From a candidate division WOR-1 bacterium RIFOXYB2_FULL_46_45 (lineage in GTDB: Bacteria; Margulisbacteria; WOR-1; XYC2-FULL-46-14), in assembly GCA_001771585.1 (NCBI GenBank), contig MEUE01000001.1:434001-498000 (forward strand): 64,000 nt of DNA, written 5' to 3'. Under the pieces are notes generated by a model, which ran no database searches, had not been told where the DNA came from, and was given only the letters and a program-made list of their open reading frames with translations. Positions 17,451 through 25,736 of this stretch are shown here, piece after piece. The first letter of the stretch is position 1; every line of letters begins with the position of its first letter. The position numbers were made by a program, and so were the translations under genes.

Positions 17451-17651
17451 ATGATTTGGGATTATAAAGAAACCGAATATAAAAAGCAGGCTAAAGCCGA
17501 TCCAATTTGGCATCTTGAACGGCTCATTAATTATGGTTTAAACGGTGAAAAAATCAATAAAGAACTGCTTAAAAAATATCTCCCTCAGTTGAAAATTCCG
17601 GAAAATAGGAAAAACTTCTTGGAATTGTTATTATGGAACAAGCCGTTTTAA
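17451..17651 (+). CDS. Small protein upstream of AbiEii-type toxin, putative partner
   Basis: A 66-aa charged protein starting MIWDYKETEYKK, with no signal or membrane segment and no DNA-binding motif I can name. It overlaps the AbiEii-like gene by 19 nt, so the two are translationally coupled. The position suggests the antitoxin or accessory partner of the nucleotidyltransferase, but it is much smaller than classical AbiEi. Function is inferred from context only. Confidence 0.65.
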   Translation: MIWDYKETEYKKQAKADPIWHLERLINYGLNGEKINKELLKKYLPQLKIPENRKNFLELLLWNKPF

Positions 17652-18283
17652 CGGAAACACAAAAAACTGCCATTAAAACAGTGGGATCGGAGCCAAAGCT
17701 ATCCGGTTTTTATCTGAGCGGCGGCACCGCTTTATCGGGCTACTACCTGCAACACCGCTGGTCGGATGATTTGGATTTTTTTACCGACCAAAAACCAGAC
17801 CTTGTTTTCCTGCATAGCTTTATAGAGAAGCTAAAAGCTACGATTGGAGCTAACTCGGTACGCTATGAGCGGCTCAACGACCGCAATATCTTCTTCCTGC
17901 AAACTGGCCGTGAAGAATTAAAGATGGAATTCAGCGAGTATCCATTCCCCCAACTGGAAAAATCAGTTGTTAAGGACGGCATAAAAATTGACAGTTTAAG
18001 GGATATCGCCGCCAATAAGCTGATGGCCATGCTGGACCGATTTGATCCAAAAGATTTTGTCGATCTTTTTTTTCTTTTAAAGGGTTTTAAACTGGACACT
18101 ATTCGCAAAGATGTTGAGAAAAAATTTGGAATCAAGGTTGATGATGTTTTTCTGGGCGGCGAACTGGCAAAAGTAAAACGGGTAGAAGCTTTGCCCAAAA
18201 TGATTAAAAAAATTACCGCTCAAGAATTGAAAGATTTTTTCTCTCAAAAAGCCAAAGAATTAGAATCGAAGGTTATTGAATAA
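17633..18283 (+). CDS. Nucleotidyltransferase, AbiEii/AbiGii toxin family
   Basis: The family signature is clear: LSGGTALSGYYLQHRWSDDLDFFT (residues ~28-51) with the GG-T catalytic loop and the DLD metal-binding pair. IDSLRDIAANKLMAML and DPKDFVDLFFLL follow at ~125-150. AbiEii proteins are nucleotidyltransferase toxins of type IV-like or coupled toxin-antitoxin systems acting in phage defence. The preceding 66-aa gene overlaps it. Its convergent neighbour queD starts 4 nt beyond its stop. Confidence 0.85.
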   Translation: MEQAVLTETQKTAIKTVGSEPKLSGFYLSGGTALSGYYLQHRWSDDLDFFTDQKPDLVFLHSFIEKLKATIGANSVRYERLNDRNIFFLQTGREELKMEFSEYPFPQLEKSVVKDGIKIDSLRDIAANKLMAMLDRFDPKDFVDLFFLLKGFKLDTIRKDVEKKFGIKVDDVFLGGELAKVKRVEALPKMIKKITAQELKDFFSQKAKELESKVIE

Positions 18284-18286
18284 AAC

Positions 18287-18628
18287 TCAACTGTAGCTTG
18301 CGCATGCTTTATCCGACTCCCATACGATTACCTTTGAGGCCTTGATCCTATTATATATCTCCCTGGCCAAATTTTCAGCCGTAGGATTTTGTTTAGCAAA
18401 AAGAGGAAGCTCGTTTAAATTGTGATGGTCGAATTCTTCGAGCACTTTCTTAAGCTCCGCTTTGATCTCCGTAAAATCCTTGAGCATCCCGGTTTGATCA
18501 AGCTTAGTTCCGGAAATAAAAACCTGGACCTTGAAAGTGTGCCCATGCAGGTTCTCGCATTTTCCCTTATACCCCCGCAGCTGATGCGCCGCGGAGAAAG
18601 TGTCCTCAACCATCAGTTCATAAGTCAA
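18287..18628 (-). CDS. queD: 6-carboxytetrahydropterin synthase (QueD family)
   Basis: The PTPS-fold enzyme converts dihydroneopterin triphosphate to 6-carboxytetrahydropterin for queuosine-type nucleosides. Zinc-ligand motifs FSAAHQLRG and CENLHGHTFKVQV with catalytic Cys, FDHHNLNELP, PTAENLAREI and a terminal WESDKACASY are present. It is short (113 aa), as usual for bacterial QueD. It overlaps murI by 11 nt. No other queuosine gene is in the window. Confidence 0.9.
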   Translation of the reverse strand: MTYELMVEDTFSAAHQLRGYKGKCENLHGHTFKVQVFISGTKLDQTGMLKDFTEIKAELKKVLEEFDHHNLNELPLFAKQNPTAENLAREIYNRIKASKVIVWESDKACASYS

Positions 18629-19481
18629 TTTTCTTCACTCCCAAAATATTTTTTCCCAACAGTTTCGATCCCAAAACCTCAAACTGGGCCGGGGAGCCGG
18701 TAACATAATAAGCGACCCGTCCCTCGGTCAAGTCCCCGTTAAAAAGAGAGCAGGAAGCCAAAATGCTTTTTGCCTCGGCTACCGCTTCAATTGCCGGATC
18801 TATCAGCTCAACTTTTATTATATCACGCAGAATTCCGGCAAGATGCGGATAGTGGGTACAACCCAAAATCAGCGTGTCCACCTCCGCCGCCTTGATCGGA
18901 GCCAGATATTCTTCCGCTACTTTGCGGGTCTCTTCCGCTTCAATAAATCCCCCTTCAATTAAAGGAACAAAGAGCGGACAGGCCTCCTCAGTAACTTCCG
19001 CCCCCGGAAGCGCTTTTTTAAAGGCGTGGGTTGAGATCGTGTTCTGGGTGGCGATAACACCGATCTTCTTATTTTTGGAAACGCTAAGCGCCGCCCGCGC
19101 CCCCGGCTCAATCATCGAAACGATCGGAAAATCATACTGGTCTTTGACCTTTTGATAGGCGATCGCGGAAGAGGTCCCGCAGGCCATGATCACCAGCTTG
19201 ACCCCCTCCCCGGCAAAAAAGTTTAAGATCTCACAATTTATTTTTAGTATCTCGGCCGGAGATCTCCCTCCATAAGGCACTCTCGCGGTATCGGCCAGAT
19301 AGATGGCGTTCTCATGCGGAAGCTGTTTTAAAACTTCGGCCAAAACCGTAAGCCCCCCCACCCCGGAATCAAAGAGTCCGATCGGAGAATTCCGGTTTGC
19401 CCGTTTCGGGTTTTTCTTTGGTATTATCTGTTCAAAGACCGGATCAATGTTTGACTTTTGTATCTTTTCGATTTCCGCCAT
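18618..19481 (-). CDS. murI: Glutamate racemase
   Basis: It provides D-glutamate for peptidoglycan. Catalytic cysteines are in VIMACGTSSA and LGCTHYPHL. IGLFDSGVGGLTVLAEVL and ADTARVPYGGRS are hallmark motifs. The N-terminal ~30 residues before SPIGLFDSG are extra and Lys-rich. The start overlaps the end of amiC by 38 nt, and a later start is possible. It sits with the cell-wall amidase, consistent with envelope work. Confidence 0.92.
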   Translation of the reverse strand: MAEIEKIQKSNIDPVFEQIIPKKNPKRANRNSPIGLFDSGVGGLTVLAEVLKQLPHENAIYLADTARVPYGGRSPAEILKINCEILNFFAGEGVKLVIMACGTSSAIAYQKVKDQYDFPIVSMIEPGARAALSVSKNKKIGVIATQNTISTHAFKKALPGAEVTEEACPLFVPLIEGGFIEAEETRKVAEEYLAPIKAAEVDTLILGCTHYPHLAGILRDIIKVELIDPAIEAVAEAKSILASCSLFNGDLTEGRVAYYVTGSPAQFEVLGSKLLGKNILGVKKIDL

Positions 19482-20553
19482 TAAAATACTCCTTGATTCC
19501 GTCTGAAACCGCCGCCGCGACTTTTTTCAAGAACCGGTCGCTCGCCGCGAGATTCGCCTCTTCCGGGTTAGTGAGATAGCACGGCTCAACGATCACCGCC
19601 GGCATCAGCGCATGGTGTACCGTATAAAGTTTTGCACGGCGCACCCCGTTGTCCCGCCTCCCCAGTTTTTCTCGCAGGTTTTTATGCATAATTTCAGCCA
19701 ATTTTAAGCTTCTGGCCGTATAGTAGTAGGTCTCGGTCCCGTTCATCCTGGAATTATAGGTGGCATTATAGTGCAAGCCGACATAAATATCGGCATCGAT
19801 GCGGTTGGTAAAAGCGGTCACCTCGGCAAGGTCGATCTTAACATTCTTTTTTCTGGTCAAATAAACCGTCGCACCCTGCTGTTTTAAAAACTCAACCAGA
19901 TAATTCGCGGTCTTAAGCGTCAGATTCTTTTCGACCAGTCCCCCTATTCCAAAAGCTCCGGGATCGGCTCCGCCATGCCCCGGGTCGATGACTATGATCT
20001 TGCCTTTAAGGACTTTTGAGTACGGGCGGGTCTGTGACCCGCCCCTACCATTATCACTCTCCACTTCTTCCCTCACCACCACCCTCTCCACCCTCACAAT
20101 CTGGGGGGCTACTTTCTTAACCTCCATAACGGGAGCAACCGGATCGGCTGCCGGCTCTTCCTGTAAATTATGGACATAAGGCCGGCTCTTGTCCCTGACC
20201 TCTATCACAACCTTATTCTGCCCGAAGATCGAGGCCTCTTCATAATCGACCGAATAAGCAAGATCAAAAACAATGCGGGTTGAACTTCCGGTCCTGACTT
20301 TTGTAATCCTTTTGCTTTTAATTTTCGGAAAGGTTTTGGTTTTGATCTTAATCCCCGTCAAGTCAACAACCAGCCGGGAGGGATTATCAAGGAGCATCAC
20401 TTTTGGCTTGATGTATTCCGAAGTGTTGATAGTAACGGTATCGTAGTATTTATGACAATCGATCTCAATGCCGGCCAGCTCGGCGCTCCTGCCGACCTGC
20501 GCGAGTAAGATAAATAAAACAATGCTACTTAATAAGTTTAAGAAGTATTTCAC
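19444..20553 (-). CDS. amiC: N-acetylmuramoyl-L-alanine amidase with AMIN domain
   Basis: This secreted zinc amidase cleaves the stem peptide from peptidoglycan during division. Residues 1-23 form a signal peptide. Residues ~27-130 look like an AMIN targeting domain (SRLVVDLTGIK, TRIVFDLAY). A linker of ~45 residues follows, then Amidase_3 with IVIDPGHGGADPGA, GLVEKNLTLK, VGLHYNAT and IVEPCYLTNPEEA. The linker contains an in-frame palindromic repeat at 20021-20050 (NGRGGSQTRPYS). AMIN domains suggest a diderm envelope (family knowledge). It overlaps the CCA-type gene by 29 nt. Confidence 0.9.
   Translation of the reverse strand: MKYFLNLLSSIVLFILLAQVGRSAELAGIEIDCHKYYDTVTINTSEYIKPKVMLLDNPSRLVVDLTGIKIKTKTFPKIKSKRITKVRTGSSTRIVFDLAYSVDYEEASIFGQNKVVIEVRDKSRPYVHNLQEEPAADPVAPVMEVKKVAPQIVRVERVVVREEVESDNGRGGSQTRPYSKVLKGKIIVIDPGHGGADPGAFGIGGLVEKNLTLKTANYLVEFLKQQGATVYLTRKKNVKIDLAEVTAFTNRIDADIYVGLHYNATYNSRMNGTETYYYTARSLKLAEIMHKNLREKLGRRDNGVRRAKLYTVHHALMPAVIVEPCYLTNPEEANLAASDRFLKKVAAAVSDGIKEYFNGGNRKDTKVKH
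20021..20050. repeat. GC-rich palindromic repeat inside amiC linker
   Basis: Arms GGGCGGGTC and GACCCGCCC are inverted around TGT, with a further TAC/CTA edge. This GGGGCGGGT...ACCCGCCCC type is a dispersed repeat in many unrelated bacterial genomes (family knowledge). It is translated in frame within the low-complexity linker. Confidence 0.75.
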
Positions 20554-21847
20554 GTTGGTTTAAGGCGGGATCATCGATCACTTTTTCCAGCAGAGAATTC
20601 AAGGTCTCTCCAACTTTAGGGCTCGGCCCGATTTGTAAAATTTGCATGACATCCTGGCCGTTCACCGCCAGATCGGAAACTTTAAGGGCATTTTCATCGG
20701 CAACAATCTTGTCAATCCGTTTTTTTAGTTCCAAAAGATAGCCCGAATCGATCTCCCGCTCCATCGCGGAGGTATCCGCGATACGCAGGGCAAAAAGGTC
20801 AAGAAGGTTTTCCATCCCCACCCGATTTATAAACCGCCGCACCGCCGCATCTGTCCAACTGCTTTCGTAGTTGAACATATGGTTTTTTATAAGATTTATT
20901 ACCTTATTCGTAAGCTCATTTCCAAACTTCAACCGCTTAAGGATAGCGTAAGCGATCTCTCCTCCCTTCTGGTCGTGGCCGTAAAAATGGTCGCCGTCTT
21001 TGCACTCCGGTTTTGAGATATCGTGGAGAAGGGCCGCCAGCCGGACTGCCGGACGATCCTTTGGCGCCGCGTCGCAGGCATAAAGAGAGTGATAAAAAAC
21101 GTCATACTTGTGGAACTCGCGCGGCTGTTTGACTCCAACCGCCAAGACCAGCTCGGGGATAAAAAGATTAAGCAGGCCGGTCTTCAACATATAATCGAAA
21201 CAGATTGAAGGATAGTCGGCTTTGGTTAAAACCTTGATGATCTCATCGTGGATCCGCTCCCGCGCCACCTTTTGTACCACGTTCAGCGATTGTTTAACTG
21301 CCGAAAGGGTCTTTTTTTCGATCTTAAAGTTGAGCTGGGCGGCAAAGCGGCAGGCGCGGACGGTCCGCAGGCCGTCCTCAAAAAAGCGCGCCAGCGGGTC
21401 TCCCACCGTCCTTATGATTTTTTTCTTGAGATCTTTTTGGCCGTTATATTCGTCAACCAATTCCCCTTTGACCGGGTCAAACGCCATGGCGTTGACGGTA
21501 AAATCGCGGCGGCTCAAATCTTCGTGCAGTTCTTTCGAAAAGTTGACGATAGAAGGATGCCGGCCGTCCAGGTAGCGCCCTTCGGTTCGAAAGGTGGTCA
21601 CTTCGTATTTTCCGTCTTCCAAAATAATCAGCTGGGTGCCAAATTCAAGTCCGGTCGGGACGACTTTTTGGAAACTCTGCGCCACCTCTTCGGGCCTGGC
21701 ATCGGTTGTGAGGTCCCATTCGTCCGGACATTTTCCCATGAGGAGATCGCGGACCGAGCCGCCAACCAGATAGCATTTAAATCCCCGGTCCTGCAGTTTT
21801 TTTACGATCTCCATGGCCCCATGGGGTATTTGGAATTGTTCAAACAT
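20525..21847 (-). CDS. CCA-adding enzyme / tRNA nucleotidyltransferase (class II) with HD domain
   Basis: A class II nucleotidyltransferase that builds or repairs tRNA CCA ends or adds poly(A). YLVGGSVRDLLMG (residues ~26-38) with DEWDLTTDARPEEV carries the catalytic acidic pair, here E-W-D instead of D-x-D. RRDFTVNAMA, DGLRTVRACRFAAQL and the ERIHDEIIKVL segment follow. The C-terminal half has an HD motif (ALLHDISKPE). The window's tRNA lacks an encoded CCA, so CCA addition is needed. A -10 box lies 8 nt before the ATG. It overlaps amiC. Confidence 0.9.
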   Translation of the reverse strand: MFEQFQIPHGAMEIVKKLQDRGFKCYLVGGSVRDLLMGKCPDEWDLTTDARPEEVAQSFQKVVPTGLEFGTQLIILEDGKYEVTTFRTEGRYLDGRHPSIVNFSKELHEDLSRRDFTVNAMAFDPVKGELVDEYNGQKDLKKKIIRTVGDPLARFFEDGLRTVRACRFAAQLNFKIEKKTLSAVKQSLNVVQKVARERIHDEIIKVLTKADYPSICFDYMLKTGLLNLFIPELVLAVGVKQPREFHKYDVFYHSLYACDAAPKDRPAVRLAALLHDISKPECKDGDHFYGHDQKGGEIAYAILKRLKFGNELTNKVINLIKNHMFNYESSWTDAAVRRFINRVGMENLLDLFALRIADTSAMEREIDSGYLLELKKRIDKIVADENALKVSDLAVNGQDVMQILQIGPSPKVGETLNSLLEKVIDDPALNQREILLKLIK

Positions 21848-21855
21848 ATGTCGAT

Positions 21856-21861
21856 AGTTTA
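21856..21861 (-). promoter_or_regulatory. -10 box of the CCA-transferase operon, near-leaderless
   Basis: TAAACT on the minus strand, 8 nt before the ATG at 21847, with TTGTAG 17 nt upstream. It overlaps the divergent promoter of the gene at 21892. Confidence 0.45.
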
Positions 21862-21863
21862 CC

Positions 21864-21885
21864 TTAAATATTTCTGTGCTACAAT
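21864..21885 (+). promoter_or_regulatory. Leaderless promoter of the DUF4015 gene
   Basis: A TACAAT -10 at 21880-21885, with TTTACC 16 nt upstream as -35 (partly outside this span, 21858-21863). Only six bases (AGCCGC) separate the box from the ATG and no SD exists, so the transcript should be leaderless. Confidence 0.55.
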
Positions 21886-21891
21886 AGCCGC

Positions 21892-22905
21892 ATGAAGCGC
21901 TTCCTCTTCTCCTTTTTGGCCCTGGTTATCCTTTTCTCTCTTTCGGCTTCGATCGCAAAAGAGAAACGGACCGCGGACAAAGGGCTTTACATCACCTATT
22001 GGATCAGCCAGACCCGGAACCGTTTTGATTATATAAAAAAGCAGGCCAAAGCGGCCGGGTTCAATACTTTGATAATTGATGTGAAACAAAAAATCGAAGC
22101 ACCATTAATCCCCCTTGTGAAAAGCCGGTCGCTAAATGACAGATACGAAGTACAGGCGGATCCGTGGCTTACTCAATTGGTAAAGGAACTGCATGAGGAA
22201 GGTTTTATTGTTTCCGGTAGAATTGTGGTTTTCAAAGACGACCATCTGGCGATCGCGCGGCCGGACCTGGCGATCACCGGCTACCGGGACCGTAAAGGTG
22301 GCCGCTGGGTTTCTCCTCATCTCAAAGAGGTCCGGTTATATAATGCCTTGATCGCGGAGATCGCGGCCAAATCGGGGATCGATGAAGTCCAATTTGATTA
22401 TATCCGCTTTCCGGCAGAGGGAGCGATCCCAACCGACCGAAGGTCAAAGGTTGACGCCATTAACCAGTTTTTGAAAGAGGCAAAAGAACGGCTGCAAAAA
22501 TACGATGTTTCGATCGCGGTTGATATTTTCGGAGTGACCGCCTGGCAGAGCGACTTTGACATCAAGACACTTGGTCAAAGCATTGAAGCGATGGCGGAAT
22601 ATATTGATGTCTTATGCCCAATGCTCTACCCTTCGCATTTCCACAACGGCTATGATGGTTTTGCGAATCCGGGAGACCACCCGTATTATTTTATTAACAG
22701 CGGAGTCGCAAAATCGCTTGAGTTGATCGGTGATAAGAAGGTTAAACTGGTCCCGTGGCTCCAGGGCTTCGCGCTGGGGACCAACAACTTCGGCAAGAAT
22801 TATATCCAACAGCAGATCAATGCCTGCACCGATGAAGGAGTTTCCAGTTTTCTAATCTGGAACGCGGGGAATAGATACGATAGTTTGCCGGTAAAAAACA
22901 ACTAG
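21892..22905 (+). CDS. Secreted DUF4015-type putative glycoside hydrolase
   Basis: Residues 1-22 form a signal peptide (MKRFLFSFLALVILFSLSASIA), cleaved near SIAKEK. The rest is one TIM-barrel-like domain resembling the DUF4015 putative glycosyl hydrolase family. GLYITYWISQTRN opens the barrel, then TLIIDVKQK, RIVVFKDDHLA, DEVQFDYIRFPAEG with acidic candidates, VDIFGVTAW, CPMLYPSHF and FLIWNAGNRYD follow. The substrate is unknown; a role in cell-wall or surface glycan turnover is inferred. It converges on and overlaps the DHH-like gene by 4 nt. Confidence 0.85.
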   Translation: MKRFLFSFLALVILFSLSASIAKEKRTADKGLYITYWISQTRNRFDYIKKQAKAAGFNTLIIDVKQKIEAPLIPLVKSRSLNDRYEVQADPWLTQLVKELHEEGFIVSGRIVVFKDDHLAIARPDLAITGYRDRKGGRWVSPHLKEVRLYNALIAEIAAKSGIDEVQFDYIRFPAEGAIPTDRRSKVDAINQFLKEAKERLQKYDVSIAVDIFGVTAWQSDFDIKTLGQSIEAMAEYIDVLCPMLYPSHFHNGYDGFANPGDHPYYFINSGVAKSLELIGDKKVKLVPWLQGFALGTNNFGKNYIQQQINACTDEGVSSFLIWNAGNRYDSLPVKNN

Positions 22906-24284
22906 GCTGCCACCGCCATTCCCCCAAAAACTCGCTTCGGCCTATTTAATGCGATCAAATGCAATTGATAATATTTCATCGCCAAATCTTTTAATGTAAA
23001 TATTTCGTCGCATTCATATCCGCCTTTCCGGCAATATGCTCGTGCCACTTCCAATTCTTGCTCAATCGTTTTTTCGGCATCCGGCAACAGCGCCCGAATT
23101 ATTTTTTTACAGCTTTCTGCCCGTCTTTCTCTCGGGATAATCCCAATAAAATCATCCAATATCAGAGCGGGAACAAGCCCTTTGCCAATCAGCTCGGTTA
23201 AATTAGCCCTCAACTGTTCGCGAAGATATTTGGTAATTTCAACACTAATGTCTGTCGGCGTTAATATACTTCCCGTATCCTGATTTTTTGCGGATCCCCC
23301 TGCCACATTACGACCGCCCCAGCTGTCCTGATCCAAAAGAATAGGCAGCCTCCACTCTCTCCTTTTTTTGTTTTCTGCGATTCGAAGATTTACCCATAGT
23401 CCTGTCAAATCAAAATCGGCCATGGTGGGGTTTTGCCCTACAACATATGTATTTCTTCCTTCTTGTGACGAAACAATACGGATCGTCAAAGCATGCCGAT
23501 CGGCCTGATAAATAACAACCGGCGGAAGAGAAGCGTCCGTTACCAAAGAGACCTCTTCCCCTGTCCAATAAGGAATAATAGTTCCCTTACTGATTGCCAG
23601 CTCTCTTGCCGCCTTTAATTTTGCCAATTCCCCTTCATATAAATCGGAAAAACCCTCAATATTATTAAGCATCAGGGGAATGGCATCTAGAACATCATTA
23701 AAAAGCTTCTGCTGATCCAACGGAGAAAGCTTAAAAAATGGCAGATGAAAACTGTTCTTCCCGAATATCATGGCATTAATGGTTAGTGCCAATTTCATCG
23801 CATCGTCTCCGACCTCTTCAATATAATCGCCGTAACGGGACGCCGCGGACAGAAGTTTTTTATCGGTATCGGTTAAATTAAATTCTAATTTGGGAGAAAG
23901 AGCAACAAAAGTGGAGCAGACGCTGTCTAAATCAATATGATCGACAATAACGGCATAATCGCCTGTAAATTCGGAACGTCTTGTTTCATAAGCATGTATC
24001 GCGACTTCGGTTGCCGTCTTACCCGGATTTGCCCCGTCATGATGGTCGAAATTGCCAACTAAAAGAGAACTAATATCCCCCACGCCCGCATCTGATAATG
24101 CCTGTCTTGACCTGCCCAAAGCAAAATCAACGGTAATAACTCTTGTGCGGCTACAAACCAGAGAAGAAATTGTCTGCACCAATTCCTTCTGGCCAACCAA
24201 TGGACTTGCCAATGTTACCCCTTTTATTGCCGGCATAATTCTGGAAACAGAAACCGAAGCGGGACCCCCAATTCTTCCAACCAT
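22902..24284 (-). CDS. Lineage-specific protein with DHH-phosphoesterase-like motifs
   Basis: I do not recognise a named family. FDHHDGANPGKTATEVA (DHH at 80-82) and VDHIDLDSVCSTFVA (D115, H116, D118, D120, S121) resemble the metal-binding motifs of DHH-type phosphoesterases. They lie in the opposite order from the usual one. D153 in RYGDYIEE could be a further ligand. There is no signal peptide or membrane segment. It follows the HD-domain gene by 54 nt in the same direction, so the two probably form an operon driven by promoter copy 4. Phosphodiesterase activity is a guess. Confidence 0.5.
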   Translation of the reverse strand: MVGRIGGPASVSVSRIMPAIKGVTLASPLVGQKELVQTISSLVCSRTRVITVDFALGRSRQALSDAGVGDISSLLVGNFDHHDGANPGKTATEVAIHAYETRRSEFTGDYAVIVDHIDLDSVCSTFVALSPKLEFNLTDTDKKLLSAASRYGDYIEEVGDDAMKLALTINAMIFGKNSFHLPFFKLSPLDQQKLFNDVLDAIPLMLNNIEGFSDLYEGELAKLKAARELAISKGTIIPYWTGEEVSLVTDASLPPVVIYQADRHALTIRIVSSQEGRNTYVVGQNPTMADFDLTGLWVNLRIAENKKRREWRLPILLDQDSWGGRNVAGGSAKNQDTGSILTPTDISVEITKYLREQLRANLTELIGKGLVPALILDDFIGIIPRERRAESCKKIIRALLPDAEKTIEQELEVARAYCRKGGYECDEIFTLKDLAMKYYQLHLIALNRPKRVFGGMAVAA

Positions 24285-24338
24285 TTTGTTTTCTCCTGTT
24301 TAATGTTTTTTTACAATTCTCTCAGCCTAACCAATGAC

Positions 24339-25478
24339 CTACCTCCCCACCGCAAGTGGCGAAGAGATTTTTTTTCTTTTAGCAAATTCCTTTGCGGAAT
24401 CCGTACATAGATAATTAATATCTACCTCGTCTTGCAACCGTATTAATTGCAACCTGTCGGCATCCCATAACACAGCAATTAATTCTTTTATTAGTCCCCA
24501 TCCCCCTACCTCGGAATAATTCTCAATAATCGGAAACCCGCCATTGGGAGCCTTTCTGTCCGCATGATGCAAAACGGCAAACTCAATTGTTTTGACTTCT
24601 ATTTCCGTTAGATTAAATCTATTAACGATTGATTTACCCAGTTCAGCAGAGCGTCTGGCGTGTTCGGGGTCGGATCCGTCTGATTCTCTCCCGAGGTCAT
24701 GAATGAAAGCCGCAATGATTGCAGCCTTTTTGTGTTCCGGGCACTCAATTTGAGCAAGTTCCGCCGCAAGGTTTACAACTTCCAAAGTATGCCCCCATGG
24801 ATGATTTCTTGCGCTAGGTAATTTATAAATAGAGAAGCTTTCTTTCCTTAATTCAATTTCCCATTCTTCAATCTCCCGATAATCCAGGTCCAACTTTACC
24901 GGATTTTCGGCAATAAACATTTGTGAACCAGCGGGGATTACAACCTCCGGAAAGACAAAAGGCCGGCTCAGTCTGGTAGCCAACTTTTCATTATATTCCA
25001 TCAATGTAAGCGCGGTCATAAAATACTGCTCCGCTAATGGCTCTCTCCCGTTATTCACCGCTTTTTGCGCTTCATCATAAGCAAGCGCCTCCGCCGCATA
25101 GTTTGGCTCTTCTCCCCATGCACAATTCCCTCTTGCTCCAGAGTGTCTCATTAAAAAAGCAGTCAGATCCGGTACACGACCGGCTCTGTCAACAAACAGA
25201 GCATCCGCAACAAATGTTTTATTGGGATCAACAAACAACAAAACAGCAACCTCTCCCTGATGCATTGTTCCAATCCTGCTCCGGTCAATTGACGCAAGAT
25301 CGGGATAAGCATAAATACTGCCGGAACGGGAAAATGATCTCCACCACAGCGACATCAAAGCATCAAATTTCAAAAAAAGGGTCTTGGGCCTGGTTCCGCC
25401 CGTAAGGAGGGCAGGATTTTGACAAGCTAACGCAGCTCCATCTTCTGTTGTTAGGTGAACAACCGGAACCATCTTCAT
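24339..25478 (-). CDS. HD-domain metal-dependent phosphohydrolase with unknown N-terminal domain
   Basis: Residues ~225-345 form an HD domain: HPWGHTLEVV (H230), IAAFIHDLGRES (H260-D261), VLHHADRKAP (H304-H305, D307) and LWDADRLQL (D339/D341). Such domains hydrolyse phosphate esters of nucleotides. Residues 1-215 are of unknown type and have no membrane segment. The SD is weak and no other in-frame start exists before an upstream stop. Promoter copy 4 lies about 95 nt upstream. Pairing with a DHH-like gene invites comparison with nucleotide-second-messenger hydrolases, but the sequence does not prove it. Confidence 0.7.
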   Translation of the reverse strand: MKMVPVVHLTTEDGAALACQNPALLTGGTRPKTLFLKFDALMSLWWRSFSRSGSIYAYPDLASIDRSRIGTMHQGEVAVLLFVDPNKTFVADALFVDRAGRVPDLTAFLMRHSGARGNCAWGEEPNYAAEALAYDEAQKAVNNGREPLAEQYFMTALTLMEYNEKLATRLSRPFVFPEVVIPAGSQMFIAENPVKLDLDYREIEEWEIELRKESFSIYKLPSARNHPWGHTLEVVNLAAELAQIECPEHKKAAIIAAFIHDLGRESDGSDPEHARRSAELGKSIVNRFNLTEIEVKTIEFAVLHHADRKAPNGGFPIIENYSEVGGWGLIKELIAVLWDADRLQLIRLQDEVDINYLCTDSAKEFAKRKKISSPLAVGR

Positions 25479-25572
25479 CTGGAATAATTTCTCGGCAGAA
25501 AAAAGCTTGGGAGCATCTGCTCCGCAGGAACGAAATCTTAATGTTTATGAAATTGATATTGCCATAATTCTA

Positions 25573-25605
25573 TATATATATCGTTAAAATGAAAGCGAAA
25601 TTTCA
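25573..25605 (-). promoter_or_regulatory. Shared accessory-gene promoter motif, copy 4
   Basis: On the minus strand TGAAATTT (25605-25598) is followed by 14 nt and CGATATATATA. It points toward the HD-domain gene starting at 25478. The spacer ends with CATTTTAA, nearly the same as copy 3. Confidence 0.65.
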
Positions 25606-25648
25606 TCTATGATAAAACTTTTCTAAAACCATAAACCCTTAAATAATC

Positions 25649-25680
25649 TGAAATTTCCGCAGTTTTTTTTCGATATATAT
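25649..25680 (+). promoter_or_regulatory. Shared accessory-gene promoter motif, copy 2
   Basis: TGAAATTT at 25649-25656, a 14-nt spacer, then CGATATATAT at 25671-25680, followed by AGGAGG as in copy 1. It points to the gene at 25737. Confidence 0.65.
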
Positions 25681-25736
25681 ACAGAGGAGGTTAACGACGA
25701 TAGGCGGTCGACAAAAACTTATAAAGGGAGGAAAAA

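Larger units (their letters stand above)
25479..25736. promoter_or_regulatory. Divergent intergenic region with two shared promoter motifs
   Basis: This 258-nt gap separates the HD gene (minus) from the gene at 25737 (plus). It holds copies 4 and 2 of the shared motif back to back, 44 nt apart. A long untranslated leader of about 95 nt precedes the HD gene. A second AGGAGG at 25685-25690 precedes no usable ATG. Confidence 0.6.

Noticed and set aside
25685-25690. AGGAGG after promoter copy 2 as the SD of a tiny upstream gene
   Set aside because: No ATG, GTG or TTG follows at a usable distance before the SD and ATG of the gene at 25737.
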